Positions 19,874 through 28,176 of a stretch of 64,000 nucleotides of DNA are shown here, in pieces. Location: assembly GCA_905182435.1 (NCBI GenBank), contig CAJJBN010000028.1, forward strand, positions 1 to 64,000, read 5' to 3'. The notes beneath the pieces were generated by a model. The model was not told the DNA's origin, made no database searches, and saw nothing but the letters and a program-made list of their open reading frames with translations. Every line of letters starts with the position of its first letter. Position 1 is the stretch's first letter. The position numbers were made by a program, and so were the translations under genes. Source of the DNA: Opitutaceae bacterium BACL24 MAG-120322-bin51 (GTDB lineage Bacteria > Verrucomicrobiota > Verrucomicrobiia > Opitutales > Coraliomargaritaceae).

Positions 19874-20566
19874 ATGAGCGATCCAAATTTTGAGCATTCC
19901 GACGGCAACTGGGACGAAACACCCAGCGAGCCGCATTGGAATGAATACCAATGGCGAAAGTATCTAAAAGGTTCCGACCAAGATACCGCCAAGTTTCTTT
20001 CGATCTACAACACGCTCAAGCACAAGTCCAACCATCTCGATGAAGTGGCCGTGCAGATGGGCTGGGATGCTGACGATATCTCGCTGACCGACGAATTTAA
20101 CACGCCGGAATCCGCAGAAGAGGCCGAGGCGCGTTTCGATGCGAACGACAATGCCCCTTACACTCTGCATCGCCACCCTGTGATTGTGGTAACCCGCGCC
20201 CTGTACCGCTATTTGCACGAGAGCTGGGAACACTACATGGCGCACAGCCAGAATTATCTTTCGCCGCAGCTCTGCTGGAACTACGCCAACAGTCTTCATC
20301 AGGCAGAAATGAACGTTCTATTATCCATTCAGGCCATCGATCTTGGTGATTTCGGCCTGACCATTTGTCATCTTAAGAATAGCTTGAGTGCACTTAACCA
20401 AACTTTAGCCCTACTCGACCAAGTGACACATCCGGACCCTGAATTCCTCGCCAGCTTTCGCCAGGAAAACCAAATCCGAATATTTGACCTGCGCGAGATG
20501 TGGATCCGTGTGATGAGCGACTGCCGTATTGAGTGCCAGCGTCGCCCTCGCGGAGACCAGGACTAA
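19874..20566 (+). CDS. conserved hypothetical protein
   Basis: A 230-residue soluble protein that I do not recognise. The N-terminal third is acidic and rich in Trp (HWNEYQWRKYLKGSDQDTAK), and the rest is helical (LSPQLCWNYANSLHQAEMNV; HLKNSLSALNQTLALLDQV). There is no signal peptide or membrane segment. It is 21 bases upstream of the sigma-factor-like gene and on the same strand, so the two probably form an operon. A role as partner or inhibitor of that protein is possible but nothing in the sequence shows it. Confidence 0.65.
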   Translation: MSDPNFEHSDGNWDETPSEPHWNEYQWRKYLKGSDQDTAKFLSIYNTLKHKSNHLDEVAVQMGWDADDISLTDEFNTPESAEEAEARFDANDNAPYTLHRHPVIVVTRALYRYLHESWEHYMAHSQNYLSPQLCWNYANSLHQAEMNVLLSIQAIDLGDFGLTICHLKNSLSALNQTLALLDQVTHPDPEFLASFRQENQIRIFDLREMWIRVMSDCRIECQRRPRGDQD

Positions 20567-20587
20567 TTCTTAATTTCAAAAAGAGCT

Positions 20588-21409
20588 ATGATTAACATAA
20601 GCCGTTTCTTCGGTTGGCTCAAGCGTTCAGACCCTGCTCGCAAGGCTGCACGTTCACAGCTCAAAGCCGCTAAACGCGGGGATCGAGAGCAATATCTAGC
20701 GCTGGCTTCCAACTACATCGATCTGGCGCAGACATTTTTAGGCTGCTCCTTTGCCGAGCCGACCGAGCTGCGCATCGCACGCGTCACACAGCTATTCAAT
20801 GAGCTGTGGCAAAATCTACCCTACTCAGAGCGGGTCTCCGACTTCGAGTACATGCTCGCTCAAGCCTTGATCGAAAGCACCTCCGACCAAGGCCTCACCA
20901 CCTCAACTGAAGCGCTTGTCATCAAGCTGCGCATACTAAGCCCAGAGTCCCGCTTCGCATTTCTCGCCTACGCTTTTGGTAACTGGCCGCCGCGCTGGAT
21001 CGCCCTCATCATGCGCATCAAGCAAGCAGCCCTGCACCGCCTGCTCTCCGAGGCACGTTGCGAACTCTGCAGTATTAGTTGGGAGTCACTCGCATGCGAA
21101 GAGCGCGATTGCCTAGAAGCGATCAGCGCCAAACTCGACACCTGCCCAGATATTCGTACCAACAAATCGCTCTGCAAACGCAGCAGCGCCTATCCTCGCG
21201 TCAAGGAGATCAAAGCCCACTGGCTAGAGCTCCGTTCGGAACTCGTCGAAGTGCGCATGCGCTATACGCTCAACCAATGCGAACGCGAACAATTACTCTC
21301 GAACATACTCGACGCAATTGCCGACAGCTCGATGCAGCGCCCCGCATTCGTCGATCGCATGGTCAACACCGTGCATTTCTCACGTCACTCTAAAATCAAG
21401 GTCTCGTAA
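20588..21409 (+). CDS. sigma-70-family-like protein, degenerate
   Basis: A 273-residue protein with two helical parts that follow the layout of ECF sigma factors. A region-2-like part reads KRGDREQYLALASNYIDLAQ and then VTQLFNELWQNLP, as in GDREAF... and QEVFLRLW of ECF factors. A region-4-like part reads LSPESRFAFLAYAFGNWPPR, then RIKQAALHRLLSEAR, as in LPxxxRxxFLL and a helix-turn-helix ending in AR. Both are strongly diverged: the helix-turn-helix lacks the usual acidic and Ile-Ala pattern, and a 90-residue C-terminal extension follows. DNA binding is uncertain. It sits between an unknown gene and the PhoD-like gene (8-base gap). Confidence 0.5.
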   Translation: MINISRFFGWLKRSDPARKAARSQLKAAKRGDREQYLALASNYIDLAQTFLGCSFAEPTELRIARVTQLFNELWQNLPYSERVSDFEYMLAQALIESTSDQGLTTSTEALVIKLRILSPESRFAFLAYAFGNWPPRWIALIMRIKQAALHRLLSEARCELCSISWESLACEERDCLEAISAKLDTCPDIRTNKSLCKRSSAYPRVKEIKAHWLELRSELVEVRMRYTLNQCEREQLLSNILDAIADSSMQRPAFVDRMVNTVHFSRHSKIKVS

Positions 21410-21417
21410 AAGTTATA

Positions 21418-22755
21418 ATGTTTCCAACACCCCGACACCTCACCGCACTGCTGCTCCTTAGCTGCATCACTGCTAGTGCCCACTTGCAGGCCAACATCGT
21501 CGCCGGCCCAATGCTCGGCCATATCGACATGCGCGAAGCTACCATCTGGGTGCAAACCGATGCCCCCGCTAAAGTCCGCGTCGCCTACGCCGAGCAAGGG
21601 CAATCCAATGCGCTGCACTGGAGCGATGCCGTCCAGACCAGCAACGCCTTGAATAACACCGCGACCTTCACACTCGACGCAGTCGAGCCCGGCAAGAATT
21701 ACAACTACCGCATCGAGCTCGACGGTAAGCTCACCGAGGACCAAAACACCTTTAAGACGCCGACCAACTATATTGGCCGCACCCCGCCCCCCAATCTGCG
21801 CATCGCCGTCGGCGGCGCACACTACGCCACCGAAGATGGCTTCGAGCCGCCCTATCAAATTCTCGGCGGGGGCTATGGGATTTTTTCAAGCATTCTTAGC
21901 GAAAAGCCAGAACTCATGATCTGGACTGGCAACACCGCGCACCTGCGCGACAGCGACTGGGCCTCTCAGAGCGGCACACTCAAACGATTTGCTAAAGCAC
22001 GTAGCGTCTCCGAACTTCAACCCCTGCTCGCTCGCATCCCACACTATGCCACTTGGAGCAGCGCCGACTACGGTACCGTAAACGCTGGTAAGTTTTACTC
22101 CTACCGCCAACAGGTCGAAAACAGCTTCAACGCCTATTGGCCGAAGCCCGTCGAAGTCGCAAGTTTGGATGGTATCACCACACGCTTCCGCCGCTCCGAC
22201 GTCGACTTCTTCATGCTCGATACCCGCAGTTATCGCGACGATGCACCCGCTAGTGACCGCCTGCCACAAATGCTCGGTAAAACGCAGATCGAATGGCTTC
22301 GGCAGGAAATCATTAACAGCAGCGCGACCTTTAAGATCATCATCGCCGGCGCACCGATTCTCAACCCTGCGGACAATCGCAACAATCTCAGCTACGCCGA
22401 ACGCGAGCATGGGGAACTCCTGCAAATGCTCCGCAACGAACGCATCGCTGGGCTCTTTTTCATCAGCGGCGGCAAATATTATGGCGAGCTCACCCGACTC
22501 GTGCACGCCAACAGCTACAATCTGTTCGACCTCACACTCGGACCGCTCACGGCCAATTCGGAAGCCAATCAGGATGAGCTAAACTTCTTCCGTATGCCCG
22601 GCACTAGCACCTTCGAACGCCACTTTGCCCTACTCGACTTCACCGGCCCCGAAGAAGACCGCGCCATCAGCATCCGCGTCATGAGCATGGCAGGCGCAGA
22701 ACTGTGGCAACGCACCATCAAAGCCAGCCAGCTCCAACCCGCAGAAAAAAAGTAG
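21418..22755 (+). CDS. PhoD-like phosphodiesterase fold, metal ligands lost (probable pseudoenzyme)
   Basis: A 445-residue secreted protein: signal peptide (LTALLLLSCITASAHLQA), an N-terminal fibronectin-like domain (IDMREATIWVQTDAPAKVRV) and a metallophosphatase domain of the alkaline phosphatase D group. Overall similarity to that group is clear (RSVSELQPLLARIPHYATW, RRSDVDFFMLDTRSYRDD). The metal-binding motifs are replaced: GDN reads GNT (WTGNTAHLRDSDW, 169-181), WDDHDFG reads WSSADYG (213-219), and GDRH reads GGKY (ISGGKYYGEL, 349-358). It is thus unlikely to be a phosphatase and may bind a ligand instead. Confidence 0.8.
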   Translation: MFPTPRHLTALLLLSCITASAHLQANIVAGPMLGHIDMREATIWVQTDAPAKVRVAYAEQGQSNALHWSDAVQTSNALNNTATFTLDAVEPGKNYNYRIELDGKLTEDQNTFKTPTNYIGRTPPPNLRIAVGGAHYATEDGFEPPYQILGGGYGIFSSILSEKPELMIWTGNTAHLRDSDWASQSGTLKRFAKARSVSELQPLLARIPHYATWSSADYGTVNAGKFYSYRQQVENSFNAYWPKPVEVASLDGITTRFRRSDVDFFMLDTRSYRDDAPASDRLPQMLGKTQIEWLRQEIINSSATFKIIIAGAPILNPADNRNNLSYAEREHGELLQMLRNERIAGLFFISGGKYYGELTRLVHANSYNLFDLTLGPLTANSEANQDELNFFRMPGTSTFERHFALLDFTGPEEDRAISIRVMSMAGAELWQRTIKASQLQPAEKK

Positions 22756-22763
22756 AGCAAAAC

Positions 22764-22866
22764 GTAGGGCCTCCGCTTGTTATTATGCCCTTGGGTGCAG
22801 AGCGCCGCCCATCGTAGAAGTAGCAGAGCCAAATAACAGCGGCATGCCGCAAGCGGCAGACCCTAC
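22764..22866. repeat. 103-bp imperfect palindromic element
   Basis: The ends are inverted (GTAGGG at the left, CCCTAC at the right) and inner parts also match (CCGCTTGTTATT against AATAACAGCGG and AAGCGG). Part of it (TTGTTATTATGCCCTTGGG) recurs near 1673-1691. It has the size and form of a MITE- or REP-doublet-like insertion between the PhoD-like gene and lipB. Confidence 0.6.
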
Positions 22867-22910
22867 AAAAAAACCTCAAGTCTCCCGTCTCAGCCCTCAA
22901 GTCTCTCAAA

Positions 22911-23588
22911 ATGCCTCCCTCCAACTCAACCCCAGCGCTCGAGACCATCGACTGGGGACGCACCGAGTATCAAGCCGCGCTGGAGCGTCAAAAAGCCCTA
23001 GTCGGCCTTAGGCGAACTGGCGAGGCGCCTGACACACTGGTATTTACCGAGCACGCCCCCGTATTTACGATCGGCATGCGCAAGGGTGCCGAACAACACC
23101 TGATCTGGAACGAAGCGCAACTCAAAGCAAAAGGCGTGCAAGTTATCCGCAGCAACCGCGGCGGCGACATTACTTACCACGGCCCCGGCCAAATCGTCGG
23201 CTACCCAATTATCTCTCTTCAAGCGCGGCGCGACCTTCACGCCTACCTACGCGACCTCGAAGAAGTTGTCATCCGCACCCTCGCCACCTTCGGATTGCAG
23301 ACAGCTCGACGCGACGGCCAGACCGGCATCTGGCTCGACGCGCGTAAAATCTGCGCGATCGGCGTGGCTGTGCGCAGCTGGGTGACTTACCACGGCTTCG
23401 CGCTCAACGTGAATCCCGACATGGGTCATTTTGCTGGCATCGTGCCCTGTGGCATCACCGACGGCACCGTCACCTCGATGCAAGCTGAACTCGGCGGGAC
23501 AATAGACCTAGATGACGTACAAGCGCGTTTAGCAGTTGAATTTAAGAACGTATTTCGGAACACTGCCGCACCTAATGAACAATCGTAA
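22911..23588 (+). CDS. lipB: octanoyl-[acyl carrier protein]:protein N-octanoyltransferase
   Basis: Transfers octanoyl groups from ACP to lipoyl domains, the first step of lipoate synthesis in the cytoplasm. The 225-residue product has the family motif RGGDITYHGPGQIVGYP, the catalytic Lys K146 (ARKICAIGVAV) and the catalytic Cys C180 (GIVPCGITDGTVTSM). It overlaps the following lipA gene by 14 bases, an operon arrangement that fits sequential action: LipB loads the octanoyl chain, LipA inserts sulphur. Confidence 0.95.
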   Translation: MPPSNSTPALETIDWGRTEYQAALERQKALVGLRRTGEAPDTLVFTEHAPVFTIGMRKGAEQHLIWNEAQLKAKGVQVIRSNRGGDITYHGPGQIVGYPIISLQARRDLHAYLRDLEEVVIRTLATFGLQTARRDGQTGIWLDARKICAIGVAVRSWVTYHGFALNVNPDMGHFAGIVPCGITDGTVTSMQAELGGTIDLDDVQARLAVEFKNVFRNTAAPNEQS

Positions 23589-24498
23589 ACCAGAATGGCT
23601 CCGAGCGAAGCTGCCCACCAGCGTCGAGTACAAGGCAGTACGCGAGATCGTTGACACCAACGACCTGCACACCGTCTGTAAAAGCGCACAGTGCCCAAAC
23701 ATGGGCGAATGTTGGTCGCGGGGTACAGCGACTGTCATGATTCTCGGCAACATCTGCACGCGTTCGTGCACCTTCTGCGCGATTAACACAGGTCGCCCGA
23801 CCGAGCTTGATCTCGGCGAGCCCGCTCGTGTCGCCGAATCAATTGCCAAAATGAATTTGAAGCACGCCGTGATCACCTCCGTGGCACGCGATGACCTCAA
23901 AGACGGCGGCGCCGCGGTCTGGGCCGCCACCATCCGCGCGATCCATCATCGCTCCCCCGAGTGTGCAGTCGAAGTACTCACTGCTGACTTCCGAGGACAG
24001 CAGGAATACCTCGACGTAGTGCTCGATGCCTGCCCCGACATTTTCAATCACAACCTTGAGACGGTCGAACGCCTGCAACGCCCAATCCGTAAGACCGCCC
24101 GCTACGATCGCTCCCTCTGGGTGCTCAAGCATGCCAAGTCTCGCGGCTTTACCACTAAATCTGGCATCATGCTCGGCATCGGTGAGAAGGAAGAAGAGAT
24201 CAAACAAGTACTCCAAGATATGCAAAAAATCGGCGTCGACATTTTGACGATTGGCCAATACCTGCAACCCAGCAAGAAGCACCAACCAATCGATCGTTGG
24301 GTGACACCTGAAGAATTTGCCAAGTGGAAAGAATACGCCTTCAGTATCGGCTTCGGTGCCTGCGAATCTGGGCCACTCGTCCGCTCCTCCTATCACGCCG
24401 AAGAACAGTCTGCGATGTTTGACGTCCGCGCCCGCCGCAAAGCAATGCTCGACGCCCAACAAGCCGGAAAGGAAGCCGCCGAAGTCGTCACCGTCTAG
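23575..24498 (+). CDS. lipA: lipoyl synthase
   Basis: A radical SAM enzyme that inserts two sulphur atoms into protein-bound octanoyl groups. Both iron-sulphur motifs are present: the auxiliary cluster ligands C35, C40 and C46 (CKSAQCPNMGEC) and the SAM cluster ligands C61, C65 and C68 (CTRSCTFC). The C-terminal Ser of the family is in GPLVRSSYHA. The 307-residue form starts at MNNRKPEWLR inside the end of lipB; a longer start at 23536 is not supported by family length. A hairpin terminator follows 26 bases after the stop. Confidence 0.96.
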   Translation: MNNRKPEWLRAKLPTSVEYKAVREIVDTNDLHTVCKSAQCPNMGECWSRGTATVMILGNICTRSCTFCAINTGRPTELDLGEPARVAESIAKMNLKHAVITSVARDDLKDGGAAVWAATIRAIHHRSPECAVEVLTADFRGQQEYLDVVLDACPDIFNHNLETVERLQRPIRKTARYDRSLWVLKHAKSRGFTTKSGIMLGIGEKEEEIKQVLQDMQKIGVDILTIGQYLQPSKKHQPIDRWVTPEEFAKWKEYAFSIGFGACESGPLVRSSYHAEEQSAMFDVRARRKAMLDAQQAGKEAAEVVTV

Positions 24499-24523
24499 CG
24501 CTCAATAAATTCAATCAACCAAC

Positions 24524-24553
24524 AGCGATGAATTAACAGTCATCGCTTTTTTG
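24524..24553 (+). terminator. Intrinsic terminator of lipBA
   Basis: AGCGATGA and TCATCGCT form an 8-bp stem with an 8-base loop, followed by a run of T (CTTTTTTG). Confidence 0.8.
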
Positions 24554-24800
24554 TGCACAGCGCGTATCATTGACAGCAATTTCACTGTGAAATGAAAGTC
24601 GTAGATCGCGCGCCACTGGGTGATTAGCTGCGAACAATTGCGCGAGCCTGTCTACACGCGATCCTAGAGCGATTTCCATCTATGTAAAAGATGATCTAGG
24701 CATTCGATACCTGCAGTCTAATGCCTAGCAAGAAAATATCGCCAGCTCCGCAGGAGAAGAATCTTCGCTCATAGTCTCAGATGCGCGGTGCTGGGCAGAC

Positions 24801-24836
24801 TTAAAAGGGCCCGGCAAATAATACAGAGCCCTTTGT
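24801..24836 (-). terminator. Probable terminator of the MlaA-hydrolase gene
   Basis: On the minus strand AAAGGGC pairs with GCCCTTT around a 17-base loop and is followed by a short T-run (TTTTAAG). It lies about 35 bases past the stop codon. Confidence 0.6.
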
Positions 24837-24869
24837 TATTATTAATACGCAGTAGTCTGCTTTAGAATA

Positions 24870-26729
24870 CTACTGGTTCAGTTTGATCTGCGAACGAATT
24901 GCGGCTTGGAGTTCTGGACGCCAAAGCTCACCCAAGTGCCCCCCCTGCTTAAAGACGGTCGTCTTGCCCGGAAATGTCTCTTTGAACCAGTTCAACTCAT
25001 TCTGGCTCAATAGAAAATCATTGTCACTAAGAACCAAGTGAAGGTTATCCACTTGCTTCAGACTTTTCTGACGATTCTTCAAATTAACAGAATATTTGAT
25101 CTGCTCTGCGGTCACGCCTTCACGCTCGTGAATCATCACGGTGATCTTGTTGTAGTAATCTTCGAAGCTCAACGCCTGCAAATCTTTATACAGCGCGCCC
25201 TTGCTACCGAATACACTTAACTCTTGATCATATGCACCCGCAATAATGGCTTCGTGCAGTGTCAACCGGAAGTTCAGGCCAATCAAGTAAGAGGCTTCCG
25301 CATTGGTAAACGGAAGATCCGCTGTCGGCTCCAAACCTGACTGAGCACTAATTAGTGCTTTAGCTAAAGCGGAATCAATAATCTGTTTTGCTTCATCCAT
25401 ATCACCATTCTTATATGGCGCACGGTAGAGCAGATCCAAGGCAGACAGACTGCCGAGCAAATTTGCTGGAGGATTGATCGCGATCACGTGATCAACCATG
25501 TGATCCATTTCACGTTCTTTCAGGTCGGCACCCAGATTCAATGTATACCAAGCACCCATTGACATACCGATTAACGAACGTTGCAGGAAGTTTTCTTCAC
25601 CGTAAGTGGCATTCAGGTCTTTCATGATCGCTTGATAAGCGACACGGATCATTTCCTTATCTTTTTCTACGTAGCCAGGTGCATAGCCCTTAGGCGCAGC
25701 AGTCATAAACTCCCAATTGAAAGTGTTACTAAATATCAGCACACTGTATCCTTCACTGTAAGCTAATTCAGCCAACGCGAGGTCCATGCTACCCTTACGG
25801 TGCGAGCCCAGACCAGGAAGTTGCACCATCAAAGGTGCGGCTTCTGGTTGCAACCATAGTGAATATGGCAATTCCTTCTTCCAACCTTCGATTTTAGCAG
25901 AGTCATCTATACTCTCTCTCTTAAAATTGGGATTGGTTGGTTTTGCGAAGATCGCACGCAGCGTCTGCGTTTCTGCATCGTCATCACGAGCGCTGTCGTG
26001 TACGTAGTTATTGACCGCCGCCTCGCGACTTGCGCTGTATAGCAAGCGAGTGAGTTCATACGGATCATAATTCTCCAGCAGCGCATCATTGATCGTATCC
26101 GCATGCGCGGTCATATCATTGAACGTCAGAAAGCCTTCAACGAGGAAGTTGTATGGTGAATCCAGATATGCAGTTGGCTTGAGAAAAGAGTCTCCAACCA
26201 TACCGACGACATCACGCTCAGAGCTCGGTCCTAACACAGGAATGAATACATATACTTGAGAATTCCAGCCCCATTGACCAAAGGTCTGGCCCAAATCTTC
26301 CTTACTTGGAGGTAAGTTATATTTGTTAGTCGCAGGATCATTGAGACCTAAGACACCGACGGTGGTATTGATACCAAAGCGCTTGGTTTCAATCCAGCTT
26401 TGTTGCCACTGCCATTGCAGGGAATTATTAACCAAGCGAACCGGATAGAGCAGATTGTCGTGAAAATTAGAAATATGCTCCCGCCCTGATTCAGGAATGA
26501 GCCACTGGTAACCTTTCATCGTCGGATAAACAACATTCTCAAAAAGCACGGTGTTCAGCGCAAAAGAAGCGCGATTGAGGGGTTCAATCGGGTCATTGAC
26601 TCCCTGTAACATTAGACCTGAATCGGTCGGGGCGCTAGCCTCGGGAATTTTAGACGCATCATAAGATTGGCAAGAGCAGAGCGCAGTCGCTAAAACCAGG
26701 GTAAGCATTGGCCGTGTCGTAGTATTCAT
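24870..26729 (-). CDS. MlaA (VacJ)-type lipoprotein fused to an alpha/beta hydrolase
   Basis: A 619-residue envelope protein. N-terminal lipoprotein signal with a lipobox-like LCSC (Cys20), then an MlaA/VacJ domain (about 43-235) with the conserved NDPIEPLNRASF, RFGINTTVGVLGLNDPA and GQTFGQWGW. MlaA removes misplaced phospholipids from the outer leaflet of the outer membrane. The C-terminal half (about 290-619) is an alpha/beta hydrolase: nucleophile S390 in GMSMGAW, candidate Asp 569 or 571 in LSDNDFLL, and H598 in GGHLGEL. Standard MlaA proteins end near residue 250. The fused hydrolase may act on lipids handled by the MlaA part; this is inference. No other mla genes are nearby. Confidence 0.85.
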   Translation of the reverse strand: MNTTTRPMLTLVLATALCSCQSYDASKIPEASAPTDSGLMLQGVNDPIEPLNRASFALNTVLFENVVYPTMKGYQWLIPESGREHISNFHDNLLYPVRLVNNSLQWQWQQSWIETKRFGINTTVGVLGLNDPATNKYNLPPSKEDLGQTFGQWGWNSQVYVFIPVLGPSSERDVVGMVGDSFLKPTAYLDSPYNFLVEGFLTFNDMTAHADTINDALLENYDPYELTRLLYSASREAAVNNYVHDSARDDDAETQTLRAIFAKPTNPNFKRESIDDSAKIEGWKKELPYSLWLQPEAAPLMVQLPGLGSHRKGSMDLALAELAYSEGYSVLIFSNTFNWEFMTAAPKGYAPGYVEKDKEMIRVAYQAIMKDLNATYGEENFLQRSLIGMSMGAWYTLNLGADLKEREMDHMVDHVIAINPPANLLGSLSALDLLYRAPYKNGDMDEAKQIIDSALAKALISAQSGLEPTADLPFTNAEASYLIGLNFRLTLHEAIIAGAYDQELSVFGSKGALYKDLQALSFEDYYNKITVMIHEREGVTAEQIKYSVNLKNRQKSLKQVDNLHLVLSDNDFLLSQNELNWFKETFPGKTTVFKQGGHLGELWRPELQAAIRSQIKLNQ

Positions 26730-27019
26730 AGATGTCAGCTGTTTGTGATAAGGGACGTATTGAATCGAAGATAAATTACGATTTAATACTCATACAATAC
26801 TGGATTTTTGAAAAAGTCAAACCACCCGACTGCGCGGTTCAATTGCTTATATTTAGAGTCTAAACAGTGCAAACTTGGACAATACCTACCAGATCAAACC
26901 TGCTCTGTACGGCAACTAGCAATAACCTGAAATCCATCAACCGTTAGCGCACGTGCACCGATGAATGGACCTAAAAAAATACGTGCAAGACGACGCACGA
27001 TGCGTATTGTCATGTAACT

Positions 27020-27481
27020 ATGTCGACAGAAGTAATGCGCAGACCAGGAGCTTTTCGCCCCGTCATTCAATTTTCGATCCACGCCGATAATAAAGTCGGC
27101 CGGCTCAACGAAATCATCGGCTTACTCTCTATCCACGAAGTGCACATTATGGCACTTTCGATTCTCGACACGACAGACAGCTCCATCATTCGCATCATTG
27201 TCGACTACCCCGAAGAAGCACAAAAGCTACTCATCGAGCATCAATTCTCATTCGTACAAAGTGAACTCCTCGCAGTCGAATTAGCCAGTGAGGCAGATAT
27301 TAAAAAAGTCACTGCGGCACTCGTGCAGGCGGAAATCAACATCCACTACACCTATCCTTTTGTCTCGCGCCCAAATAATCGCTCCGCGCTGGCAATCAGC
27401 CTAGAGGATAACGAACTCGCAGCTGAAACGATCACTCTGCATCAGCTAAAAATCATCGGGCAGGACGATATTGCTCGATAA
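27020..27481 (+). CDS. tandem ACT-domain protein
   Basis: A 153-residue protein with two ACT-like halves: [20 protein letters not shown] (about residues 17-36) and a second half around [20 protein letters not shown]. The first ACT half has the Gly-Arg-Leu turn at which amino acids bind. No catalytic domain is attached, so it is probably a regulatory sensor of an amino acid or partner protein. The first 15 residues are basic. It is followed after 61 bases by a TetR regulator on the same strand; a functional link is not shown. Confidence 0.82.
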   Translation: MSTEVMRRPGAFRPVIQFSIHADNKVGRLNEIIGLLSIHEVHIMALSILDTTDSSIIRIIVDYPEEAQKLLIEHQFSFVQSELLAVELASEADIKKVTAALVQAEINIHYTYPFVSRPNNRSALAISLEDNELAAETITLHQLKIIGQDDIAR

Positions 27482-27542
27482 AAACGATATTTCGGACGAG
27501 CAAGTCTTGCGACCTGCAGTAAAACTCTAGTAAGTTCATCAA

Positions 27543-28169
27543 ATGCCCCGCACACGATCTCGCGCCAATACCGAAGAAAAGTTTCTCAATGCTGTATTGG
27601 AGTTGGTTGCGCATGATGGTTGCTGCGCCCTGGGAGTCAACGCAGTCGCACACAAAGCAGGTGCTGACAAAGTGCTGATTTATCGCTATTTTGGGAATCT
27701 ACAGGGCCTCTTACTCCGAGTCGCTGAGAGTCGACAATGGCTTCCTTCGCTGGATGAGCTACTGAACTCGCTCAAACTTGAAGCGGATCTGCCTGCCTCT
27801 GAGGTCATTCATCCACTCGCTCGCCTGTTAACCCACCACATCCGTGCCGATCGAGCCACGCACCAGATACTTCGTTGGCGCAAGGCGGAGGCCAATCCAC
27901 TCACTGAGCATTTCTCAACGCAATGGAAAGAGATATGGCAACAACTCTCTGAACACCTATCGACTGGCTTGGACTACGATGCGCGCGAAAATTGGAAACG
28001 ATTGACGGAACTGACTGCGCTGATCATCGAAGCCGAGTTGTGTGATGAGCGCGTCAACACTGGTTGCATTGATCACATCGCAAATGGCATTGTGACGGGG
28101 CGTGTGTCGCAGGCAGCAACGACCACTGCCTATCTAATCGAAGACCAGTTGCCGACCAACTTACTTTAA
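27543..28169 (+). CDS. TetR/AcrR family transcriptional regulator
   Basis: A 208-residue regulator. The N-terminal helix-turn-helix is clear: TEEKFLNAVLELVAHDGC, CALGVNAVAHKAGADKVLIY, RYFGNLQGLLLRV. The C-terminal ligand-binding part is helical and rich in Trp, with no recognisable ligand signature. It ends 7 bases from the convergent metallophosphoesterase gene. Target genes are unknown; candidates are itself or the envelope genes nearby. Confidence 0.9.
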   Translation: MPRTRSRANTEEKFLNAVLELVAHDGCCALGVNAVAHKAGADKVLIYRYFGNLQGLLLRVAESRQWLPSLDELLNSLKLEADLPASEVIHPLARLLTHHIRADRATHQILRWRKAEANPLTEHFSTQWKEIWQQLSEHLSTGLDYDARENWKRLTELTALIIEAELCDERVNTGCIDHIANGIVTGRVSQAATTTAYLIEDQLPTNLL

Positions 28170-28176
28170 GGCATCT

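Larger units (their letters stand above)
24499..24869. other. Intergenic spacer with two terminators
   Basis: A 371-base gap between convergent genes. It holds one terminator for each direction, listed separately. Between them (24554-24800) I see no gene, repeat or RNA. Confidence 0.6.

Noticed and set aside
21886..22506. 206-codon open frame antisense to the PhoD-like gene
   Set aside because: It follows from codon bias of the real gene on the other strand and has no family features. The same applies to long antisense frames inside lipA (23839-24462), dus (49925-50611), the BioD/DRTGG gene (6495-7279) and aroC (35586-36029).
26894..27013. 39-codon minus-strand frame before the ACT gene
   Set aside because: Short, basic, without a ribosome site or any recognisable homology; not separable from chance.
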